A stretch of DNA of 7,701 nucleotides from Frankiales bacterium (GTDB taxonomy: Bacteria > Actinomycetota > Actinomycetes > Mycobacteriales > SCTD01): NCBI GenBank assembly GCA_025965755.1, contig JAOPWI010000154.1, positions 1 to 7,701 on the forward strand, written 5' to 3'. Shown one piece after another: positions 1 through 6,730 of the stretch. How positions within the stretch are numbered: position 1 is the stretch's first letter; each line of letters starts with the position of its first letter. The position numbers and the translations under genes were made by a program. The notes beneath the pieces were generated by a model, which was not told where the DNA came from, ran no database searches, and saw only the letters and a program-made list of their open reading frames with translations.

Positions 1-1
1 G

Positions 2-673
2 GGCGACATCGTCATCGACAGCGCCGGCGGACCCCGCGCCCAGGTCGGGCTGCCCGCGGCAGTCGGCGAGGGGCTGGACCAGCAGGCGACGCAGGACGGT
101 TCGGGCGCCACCCTGACGCTGCGCCTCAACGCCGACGGCCCCTCGCGGGTCGGGGTCTTCACGCTGGCCCTGTGGGGCGCCTCCGACGCCGTCGAGGCCT
201 GGGAGCTCGACGTCAGGGGCGCGACCGGCGCCTCCCTGCTCGGGCACCTGTCCGGCGGCGGCGCGCAGGTGTTCGACGAGCAGGACTTCACCGATGGCGC
301 GGCCGCCGTCGTGCGCCAGTACGTGCCCGGCGTCGGCGGGGCGGACGCGGTCGTGCAGGCGGGGGCCCGCAAGACCTTCATGGTGCGCGACACGCTGCTC
401 GGCTTCGTGCACCGCAGCGACCTCGGGACCACCTACTCCTCGGGCCAGGTGCGGGTGAGCGGGCCCGCGACCGACCGGACCTGCCCGTGCTCCTGGACGA
501 CATCGCTCGACCAGGAGGGCAGTGGCCAGTACACCGTCATCTCGAGCGGCGTGTCGCTGGGCGCAGACACCGAGGGCGGCGCCGTCGACGTCCTCGACGA
601 CCGTCCGGTCGGGGTCGTCGGCTCGCTCGCCGACGTCCGCGTCCCCCGCGGCTTCCGCCTGCCCGACCACTGA
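2..673 (+). CDS. Hypothetical protein, 3' part of a gene cut by the left edge
   Basis: An open frame runs from the left edge to a TGA at 671-673 (about 223 residues visible); the true start lies outside the window. A GTG at 269 could open a shorter protein, but the frame is open with normal codon bias from base 2, so I treat it as continuous. I do not recognise the family. The visible part is rich in Gly, Val, Asp and Ser with short alternating hydrophobic stretches, suggesting a beta-rich fold. A Cys-Pro-Cys occurs at visible residues 161-163. No transmembrane segment, catalytic motif or repeat unit is evident, and the protein ends in a polar tail. It might be an extracytoplasmic beta-domain protein, but no signal peptide can be seen because the N-terminus is missing. 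It converges on the LpdA-like gene, with 23 bp between their stops. Confidence is good that it is coding; function unknown. Confidence 0.75.
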   Translation, partial: GDIVIDSAGGPRAQVGLPAAVGEGLDQQATQDGSGATLTLRLNADGPSRVGVFTLALWGASDAVEAWELDVRGATGASLLGHLSGGGAQVFDEQDFTDGAAAVVRQYVPGVGGADAVVQAGARKTFMVRDTLLGFVHRSDLGTTYSSGQVRVSGPATDRTCPCSWTTSLDQEGSGQYTVISSGVSLGADTEGGAVDVLDDRPVGVVGSLADVRVPRGFRLPDH

Positions 674-696
674 GCCAGCTCCCTCGAGCGGCGGGC

Positions 697-2076
697 CTAA
701 CCGTGCAGCATGAGCTGCCTCGCCGCCTCGGTCACCGACCCCGACAGCGACGGGTAGATGGCGAAGGTGTGGGCGATCTGGTCGACCGTCAGCCCGTGCT
801 GGACGGCCAGGCTGATCGGCATGATCAGCTCGCTCGCGGTCGGCGCCACGACGACTCCGCCCAGCACCGTGCCCGAGCCGGGCCGGCAGAAGAACTTCAC
901 GAAGCCGTCGGTGATGCCCTGCATCTTGGCCCGCGCGTTGGTGGCCAGCGGCAGGGTGACCGCGTTGGCCGCCACCGCACCGGTCTCGACCTGCTGCTGC
1001 GTGACGCCGACCGAGGCCACCTGCGGGTCGGTGAACACGTTGGCCGAGACGGTGCCCAGGCGCAGCGGCGCGACCGCCTCGCCCAGGGCGTGCCACATGG
1101 CGATGCGCCCCTGCATGGCCGCGACCGAGGCGAGCATGAGCACGCCGGTGCAGTCGCCGGCGGCGTAGATGCCGGGCACGGAGGTCCGGCTCACGCGGTC
1201 GACCTCGACGAAGCCGCCGTCGCAGAGCCGCACGCCGACCTGCTCCAGCCCCAGGCCGTCGGTGTTGGGCACCGAGCCCACCGTCATGAGGCAGTGGCTG
1301 CCCTGGACGGTCGTGCCGTCGGTGAGGGTCACGCAGACGCCGTCGTCGCTGCGGGACACGCCGGCGGCCCGGCCCCGGCGGATGTCCATGCCGCGCCGCT
1401 CGAAGACGGTCTGCAGCAGCTCTGCGGCGTCGCTGTCCTCGCCGGGCAGCACCCGCTCGCGGCTGGAGACCAGCGTCACCCGCGAGCCCATGCTCAGGTA
1501 GGCGTTGGCGAACTCCGCCCCCGTGACGCCCGACCCCACGACGACGAGGTGCTCGGGCAGCTCCGGCAGGTCGTACAGCTGCCGCCAGTTGAGGATGCGC
1601 TCGCCGTCGGGCTCCGCGCCGGCGACCACCCGCGGGTGCGCGCCGGTGGCGAGCAGCACGACGTCGGCCTCGAGCAGCTGCGTGCCGCCCTCCCCGGTGA
1701 CCTCGACCCACGACGGCGTCCGCAGCCGGGCGACGCCGGGCACGACCTGGACGCCCTCCTTGGCCAGCCGCCGGGTGATGTCGCCGGACTGGGCGATGGC
1801 CAGCGCCTTGACCCGCGCGTTGACCTCGCTGACCACGGCGCTGACCTCGCCCGTGGTGGTCACCCCGACGCGGTCGGCGTGGGCATAGGACGTCATGGCC
1901 TCGCTGGTCGCGATGAAGGTCTTGGAGGGCACGCAGTCGGCCAGCACGCACATCCCGCCGACACCGTCACGGTCCACCAGGCTCACCTGCGCGCCCAGCT
2001 CCACGGCGACCAGCGCCGCCTCGTAGCCGGCCGGTCCACCACCGATGATCACGATGCGGGTAGGTGCTCCTGTCAT
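697..2076 (-). CDS. lpdA: LpdA-like NAD(P)H:quinone reductase (flavoprotein disulfide reductase family)
   Basis: 459-residue flavoprotein of the two-dinucleotide-binding, pyridine nucleotide-disulfide reductase family. Seen: the N-terminal FAD Rossmann motif IGGGPAGYEA (11-20), the GG-M-C-VLAD-C-VPSK segment (40-52), a second nucleotide-binding motif VVGSGVTGAE (179-188) for NAD(P)H, the second FAD motif AAGDCTG (305-311), and a C-terminal dimerisation domain from about 340. The VPSKTFIA stretch and overall length match M. tuberculosis LpdA (Rv3303c), which is known to reduce quinones with NAD(P)H rather than lipoamide. Consistent with this, the His-Glu acid-base pair of true lipoamide dehydrogenases (HPTxxE) is replaced by Tyr441 and Gly446. 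Unlike what I recall of Rv3303c, both cysteines of the redox pair position (Cys43, Cys48) are present. Expected cytoplasmic, acting in quinone or redox-stress handling. ATG at 2076 begins just before the first beta strand, as usual for the family. It is divergent from the cyclotransferase gene. Confidence 0.9.
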   Translation of the reverse strand: MTGAPTRIVIIGGGPAGYEAALVAVELGAQVSLVDRDGVGGMCVLADCVPSKTFIATSEAMTSYAHADRVGVTTTGEVSAVVSEVNARVKALAIAQSGDITRRLAKEGVQVVPGVARLRTPSWVEVTGEGGTQLLEADVVLLATGAHPRVVAGAEPDGERILNWRQLYDLPELPEHLVVVGSGVTGAEFANAYLSMGSRVTLVSSRERVLPGEDSDAAELLQTVFERRGMDIRRGRAAGVSRSDDGVCVTLTDGTTVQGSHCLMTVGSVPNTDGLGLEQVGVRLCDGGFVEVDRVSRTSVPGIYAAGDCTGVLMLASVAAMQGRIAMWHALGEAVAPLRLGTVSANVFTDPQVASVGVTQQQVETGAVAANAVTLPLATNARAKMQGITDGFVKFFCRPGSGTVLGGVVVAPTASELIMPISLAVQHGLTVDQIAHTFAIYPSLSGSVTEAARQLMLHG

Positions 2077-2082
2077 GCCTCT

Positions 2083-2088
2083 ATTGTC
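2083..2088 (-). promoter_or_regulatory. Candidate -10 element of the lpdA-like gene
   Basis: On the minus strand the hexamer GACAAT ends six bases before the ATG at 2076 (spacer AGAGGC). It keeps only the A at position 2 and T at position 6 of the TANNNT consensus. Placed as a -10 box, it would start transcription at or next to the A of the ATG, giving a leaderless mRNA. The AGAGG between them lies one base from the ATG, too close for a normal Shine-Dalgarno sequence. No clear -35 is visible. This is a weak match. Confidence 0.3.
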
Positions 2089-2104
2089 GCTGATGGCGCC
2101 CGAC

Positions 2105-2110
2105 TAGGCT
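2105..2110 (+). promoter_or_regulatory. Candidate -10 element of the cyclotransferase gene
   Basis: TAGGCT matches TANNNT and ends seven bases before the ATG at 2118, so transcription would begin at about 2117-2118 and the message would be leaderless or nearly so. No Shine-Dalgarno sequence precedes the ATG (GGCCGGC only). A possible -35, TTGTCG at 2084-2089, lies with a short 15-base spacer and overlaps the candidate -10 of the divergent lpdA-like gene. Confidence 0.42.
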
Positions 2111-2117
2111 GGCCGGC

Positions 2118-2570
2118 ATGGCGCTTTACGCCGCGTACGGCAGCAACCTCGACCCGGCGCAGATGCGAGAGCGCTGCCCCCACTCCCCCTCGGCAGGGAC
2201 TGGCTGGCTCGAGGGCTGGCGGCTGACCTTCGGCGGCGAGGACCTCGGCTGGGAGGGCTCGCTGGCGACGCTGGTCGAGCAGCCCGAGGAGCACGTCTTC
2301 GTCGGCCTGTACGACCTCACCGACGCGGACGCCGCTGCCCTGGACACCTGGGAGGGCGCGGACACGGGCCTCTACCGCAAGCTCCGGGTGCGGGTGCACA
2401 CGCTCCACGGCGAGCCGCTGGCCTGGGTCTACGTGCTGGACGGCTACGAGGGCGGGCTGCCCGGCGCCCGCTACCTCGGGGTGCTGGCGGCCGCGGCCGA
2501 GGCGGCCGGCGCGCCCGACGACTACGTCAAGGACCTGCGCTCGCGACCCTGCCGGTCCTCCGGGTCCTGA
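2118..2570 (+). CDS. Gamma-glutamylcyclotransferase-family protein
   Basis: 150-residue protein with the gamma-glutamylcyclotransferase (GGCT-like, AIG2/butirosin BtrG) fold signatures. Seen: the substrate-binding loop YGSNL at residues 7-11; a WxLxF-like strand at 34-38; the LDTWEG segment with Glu79 at the position of the family's catalytic acid, followed by the usual Tyr-Arg-Lys (86-88); and a C-terminal YL...GA...YVKDL helix (119-140). Family enzymes cyclise the gamma-glutamyl group of gamma-glutamyl amines or amino acids to 5-oxoproline, releasing the amine. The actual substrate here cannot be read from sequence. Expected cytoplasmic and soluble; no signal peptide. The ATG at 2118 is immediately followed by the first strand (ALYAAYGSN), so little could be lost or added. 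From memory, M. tuberculosis has a similar protein (Rv3304) in the same position next to lpdA. It converges with the M20 gene, 35 bp between ends. Confidence 0.88.
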   Translation: MALYAAYGSNLDPAQMRERCPHSPSAGTGWLEGWRLTFGGEDLGWEGSLATLVEQPEEHVFVGLYDLTDADAAALDTWEGADTGLYRKLRVRVHTLHGEPLAWVYVLDGYEGGLPGARYLGVLAAAAEAAGAPDDYVKDLRSRPCRSSGS

Positions 2571-2592
2571 GCCGGCCGGGCCGCACGTTCCG

Positions 2593-2614
2593 GACGGCAG
2601 CGCCGTCACGGCGC
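2593..2614. terminator. Candidate bidirectional terminator: two overlapping GC hairpins
   Basis: Between the convergent cyclotransferase and M20 genes there are two perfect six-base-pair inverted repeats that share bases. One is GACGGC-AGC-GCCGTC (2593-2607); the other is GCGCCG-TCA-CGGCGC (2600-2614). They cannot form together. The second places the M20 stop codon (2606-2608) exactly in its three-base loop. No U-tract follows on either strand, which is common for actinobacterial hairpin terminators. Termination is inferred from position only. Confidence 0.4.
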
Positions 2615-3802
2615 CCGCAGCGCGGCGAGCACGGCGGTGGCCATGACCCGCACGCCGACGCCGATGCAGTTCTCGTCGACGTCGAAGCTGCCCTGGTGCA
2701 GGTCGTACGGCCGCTCGAGCCCGGGCGGCTTGACGCCCAGCCGGGCCAGCGCGCCGGGCACGTGGTCCAGATACCAGGCGAAGTCCTCGCCGCCGAGCGA
2801 CTGGACCGTGGGGACCGCGGCCCCGCTGCCCAGCGCGGTCGTCACCGCGGCGGTGAGCAGCGCGGTGGCCGACGGGTCGTTGACGACCGGCGGAACGCCC
2901 CGCTCGTAGTGCACCTCGGCGCTCGCGCCGTACGGCGCCACCAGCGCCTGCACCGTGCGCTGGACCAGCTCCGGAGCGCGCTGCCAGGCGTCCTTGTCGA
3001 GCACCCGCAGGGTGCCGTCCAGGCGGCCCTCGCGCGGAATGGCGTTCTGCGCCACGCCGGCCGAGACGTGGCCCCAGACCAGGCAGAGCCCGGCCCGCGG
3101 GTCGACCAGGCGCGACAGCGCGGCCGGCAGCCCGGTGGCCACCGTGGCCAGCGCCTGGATGAGGTCGACGGTGTTGTGCGGGCGCGAGGTGTGCCCCCCC
3201 GGGCCGGTGACGCGCACGTGCACGGCGTCGGCCGCCGCCGTGATGGGCCCCGAGCGCAGCCCGACCCGGCCGACCTCCAGGCTCGGATCGCAGTGGACGG
3301 TGAAGACCGAGGACAGCTCCTCGAGCCACCCCTGGCGGATGACGTCGAGCGCGCCGCCCGGCATCAGCTCCTCGGCCGGCTGGAACAGCAGCCGGACCCG
3401 GCCCGGAAGCGCGTCGGCCCGGGCGGCCAGCGCCAGGCCGGCGCCCAGCACGACCGCGGTGTGCACGTCGTGGCCGCAGGCGTGGCAGACCCCGTCGGTG
3501 CGCGAGCGGTAGACGACGTCCTTCTCGTCCTGCAGCGGCAGCGCGTCGATGTCGGCGCGCAGGCCGACGACGGCGTCGCCCTGGCCGAACTCGCAGACCA
3601 GCCCGGTGCCGCCCTCGAGCACCTTCGGCGACAGCCCGGCGTCGCTCAGCCGGTCCACCAGCAGCGCCGTGGTCCGGCGCTCCTGCCGGCCCAGCTCGGG
3701 GTGGGCGTGCAGGTCCCGCCGCAGGCGGACGAGCGCGTCCCCGTGCTCGCCCAGCCAGCGGCCGGCCAGCTCCGGCCCGTCGAGCAGGGATGCCTCGGGC
3801 AT
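2606..3802 (-). CDS. M20 (M20D-type) metal-dependent amidohydrolase
   Basis: 398-residue zinc-type amidohydrolase of the M20 family, near the hippurate hydrolase / N-acyl-amino-acid hydrolase / IAA-amino-acid hydrolase branch (M20D). Seen: the RDLHAHPELG N-terminal motif (29-38); LRADIDALP (81-89); HACGHDVH (107-114) with Cys109 and His111 as expected metal ligands; PAEE (142-145) with the catalytic/metal Glu pair; His170 in the VHCDPS segment; the dimerisation-domain GGHTSRPH (202-209); and His369 in LHQGSF. All expected ligands are present, so it should be active. Such enzymes hydrolyse N-acyl or peptide-like amide bonds; the substrate is unknown. There is no signal peptide, so it is expected to be cytoplasmic. 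The ATG at 3802 overlaps the stop of the upstream GCS2 gene by one base (TGATG), which fixes the start and implies translational coupling. The same frame stays open upstream, but that stretch lies antisense-like inside GCS2 and the mutase and has no homology. The gene resembles M. tuberculosis amiA1/amiB1 in family and neighbourhood. Confidence 0.9.
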   Translation of the reverse strand: MPEASLLDGPELAGRWLGEHGDALVRLRRDLHAHPELGRQERRTTALLVDRLSDAGLSPKVLEGGTGLVCEFGQGDAVVGLRADIDALPLQDEKDVVYRSRTDGVCHACGHDVHTAVVLGAGLALAARADALPGRVRLLFQPAEELMPGGALDVIRQGWLEELSSVFTVHCDPSLEVGRVGLRSGPITAAADAVHVRVTGPGGHTSRPHNTVDLIQALATVATGLPAALSRLVDPRAGLCLVWGHVSAGVAQNAIPREGRLDGTLRVLDKDAWQRAPELVQRTVQALVAPYGASAEVHYERGVPPVVNDPSATALLTAAVTTALGSGAAVPTVQSLGGEDFAWYLDHVPGALARLGVKPPGLERPYDLHQGSFDVDENCIGVGVRVMATAVLAALRAP

Positions 3803-4992
3803 CAGACCGCGCCCGGAGCGGCCGGCACGCCGGCCCCGCTGGCCGCAGGCAGGACCGGCAGGGCGGTCGGGCGGTCCTCGGCGAACTCGGTGAGCAGGCT
3901 GTCCACCACCGCCGTCAGGTCGCCGCCGCTGGCCGCGGCCACCGCGCGCTGGCGCTGATAGGACGCGCCGGTCTGCAGGATCCCGGTCACCCGGGACAGC
4001 TCCTCCTCGCAGCCCAGCCGCTCGGCGGCCGGGCGCAGCTCCTGCATGAGCTCGGTCAGGGCGTCGCGCACCGGCATCGTCTCGTGGCCGTCGCCGACGA
4101 TGATCTCGCAGTCGAGGCCGTAGCGGGCGGCCCGCCACTTGTTCTCCCGGACGACCCAGCCCTTGGGCGTCGGCAGGGTGTAGCCCTTGTCGATCTCGCG
4201 GTCCAGGGTGTCGACGAGGCAGTGGCTCAAGGCCGCGACCATGCCGACCTCGTGCAGCGTGGGCAGGCCGTCGCAGACCCGCAGCTCGACCGTCCCGTAC
4301 ACCGGGTGCGGCCGGATGTCCCACCACACCTCCTTGATCGAGCCGATGGTCTTCGTCTCGATCAGGGTCTCCATGTACTCCTCGAACTGCGCCCAGCCCG
4401 ACAGCTGGTAGGGCAGCCCGGCGGTCGGCAGCCCCTCGAACACCTTGCTGCGCGCGGAGGCCAGGCCGGTGTCGTTGCCGATCCAGTAGGGCGACGACGC
4501 GCTCAGGGCCAGCAGGTGCGGGACGTAGGCCGTCAGCGCGTTGACGATCGGAATGACCTTGTCCGGCGAGCGGACGCCGACGTGGACGTGCACGCCGAAG
4601 ATCTGCAGCTGGCGGGCCAGCCACTGCATCTGCTCGACCAGCTGGCGGTAGCGCTCGACCGGGCTGATCTGCTGGGTGTTCCAGTCGGTCGTCGGGTGCG
4701 TGCCCGCGCACATGAGGCCCAGGCCGAGCGGGTCGGCCGCGTCGGCGACCTCCTTGACCGTGGCCGCCAGGTCGGCCATGGCCTCCGGGACCGTGCCGCA
4801 CACGCCGGTGATGACCTCGACGCAGGACTGCAGCAGCTCGCGCTTGGCCTTGGGGTGCTCGGCGCCCGGCGACAGCGCCTGGAGGATCTCGTCGGCCCCG
4901 CTGCGCAGCTGGCGCGTCTCGCGGTCGACGAGCTGCAGCTCCCACTCCACCCCGAGACTGGAGCGCGGCGAGGACTCGAACGCGATCTTCAT
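3802..4992 (-). CDS. GCS2-family glutamate-cysteine ligase-like carboxylate-amine ligase (YbdK type)
   Basis: 396-residue ATP-dependent ligase of the GCS2 family (glutamine-synthetase fold, related to EgtA and E. coli YbdK). These enzymes activate the gamma-carboxylate of glutamate, or a similar carboxylate, and join it to an amine. Seen: GVEWEL (14-19) with the Glu residues expected to bind metal; CVEVITG (57-63); GVHVHVGV (133-140); SPYWIGNDTGLASARSK (167-183); the WWDIRPHP (223-230) and GTVELRVCDG (233-242) strands; and the NKWRAARYGLD segment (284-294). The last ~25 residues are Ala/Pro/Val-rich and likely disordered. No signal peptide or membrane span. I chose ATG 4992 because the frame upstream to 5103 codes only a low-complexity, family-foreign stretch that invades the mutase gene, and because a -10-like hexamer sits six bases before 4992. 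It overlaps the M20 gene by one base (operon) and lies 77 bp after the mutase. Substrate uncertain: gamma-glutamylcysteine synthesis is weak in YbdK itself. Confidence 0.87.
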   Translation of the reverse strand: MKIAFESSPRSSLGVEWELQLVDRETRQLRSGADEILQALSPGAEHPKAKRELLQSCVEVITGVCGTVPEAMADLAATVKEVADAADPLGLGLMCAGTHPTTDWNTQQISPVERYRQLVEQMQWLARQLQIFGVHVHVGVRSPDKVIPIVNALTAYVPHLLALSASSPYWIGNDTGLASARSKVFEGLPTAGLPYQLSGWAQFEEYMETLIETKTIGSIKEVWWDIRPHPVYGTVELRVCDGLPTLHEVGMVAALSHCLVDTLDREIDKGYTLPTPKGWVVRENKWRAARYGLDCEIIVGDGHETMPVRDALTELMQELRPAAERLGCEEELSRVTGILQTGASYQRQRAVAAASGGDLTAVVDSLLTEFAEDRPTALPVLPAASGAGVPAAPGAV

Positions 4993-4998
4993 CCCCGG

Positions 4999-5004
4999 AC
5001 GATA
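4999..5004 (-). promoter_or_regulatory. Candidate -10 element of the GCS2-M20 operon
   Basis: On the minus strand TATCGT fits TANNNT and ends six bases before ATG 4992 (spacer CCGGGG), placing the transcription start on the A of the ATG. The GGGG touches the ATG and is too near to act as a ribosome site, again favouring a leaderless message. No convincing -35 is seen at 16-18 bases upstream. It would drive GCS2 and the coupled M20 gene independently of the mutase. Confidence 0.42.
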
Positions 5005-5044
5005 CCCAGCACAGCGGTCCGTTCCGCCTGTCCCGGACGTGGGC

Positions 5045-5059
5045 CTCGCGACTCGCGGG
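5045..5059. repeat. Short GC inverted repeat after the mutase stop
   Basis: In the 77-bp gap between the mutase and the GCS2 gene there is a near-perfect inverted repeat centred on 5052, CGCGA-C-TCGCG (5047-5057), with one further C/G pair outside a T/G. It could be a weak terminator for the mutase transcript or a binding site. The stem is short once a realistic loop is allowed, there is no U-tract, and CG-rich DNA makes such repeats by chance. Confidence 0.22.
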
Positions 5060-5069
5060 CGGCAGCGGC

Positions 5070-6647
<1,578 letters not shown>

Positions 6648-6653
6648 GGGCGG

Positions 6654-6659
6654 ATGCTA
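6654..6659 (-). promoter_or_regulatory. Candidate -10 element of the mutase gene
   Basis: On the minus strand TAGCAT fits TANNNT and ends six bases before ATG 6647 (spacer CCGCCC, with no purine-rich ribosome site). This predicts transcription starting at the ATG. It supports 6647 as the start; the MTRDAESGFP N-terminus is also the normal length for this subunit type. No strong -35 is visible. Confidence 0.42.
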
Positions 6660-6692
6660 GGCGGCGCCGTGCGGCGCGTGTCGTGGGCCTGG

Positions 6693-6700
6693 TCACGTGA
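6693..6700. promoter_or_regulatory. TCACGTGA palindrome between divergent mutase and kinase genes
   Basis: A perfect 8-base palindrome, flanked by GG and TCC, lies in the 83-bp gap between the two divergent starts. It overlaps where a -35 would fall for the kinase (about 6696-6701 if the -10 is 6719-6724). Such a site could bind a dimeric regulator, but a single 8-mer is weak evidence. A second inverted repeat, GCGCC-GTGC-GGCGC (6664-6677), lies on the mutase side. Confidence 0.25.
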
Positions 6701-6718
6701 TCCTCCGCCGCCCCTGGG

Positions 6719-6724
6719 TAGGGC
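6719..6724 (+). promoter_or_regulatory. Weak -10-like hexamer of the kinase gene; includes in-frame stop
   Basis: TAGGGC ends six bases before GTG 6731, at the same distance as the hexamers of neighbouring genes, but its last base is C rather than T. Its first three bases are a TAG in the kinase frame, which proves translation cannot begin upstream of it. The AGGG (6720-6723) could alternatively be a Shine-Dalgarno sequence seven bases from the GTG. Confidence 0.3.
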
Positions 6725-6730
6725 AACGTC

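Noticed and set aside
674..696. Possible terminator between the first gene and the lpdA-like gene
   Set aside because: The 23-bp convergent gap holds only a CTCGAG palindrome, with no stable stem-loop or U-tract.
172..2226. Very long plus-strand open frame (about 680 codons)
   Set aside because: It runs antisense through the LpdA-like gene and across other genes. Its translation is Arg/Ala/Gly/His-rich, without motifs, typical of a GC-rich shadow frame.
2073..3329. Minus-strand frame of 418 codons overlapping the cyclotransferase gene
   Set aside because: It is antisense to the well-supported cyclotransferase gene and out of frame with the M20 gene; the product is Arg/Gly/Ala-rich without recognisable domains.
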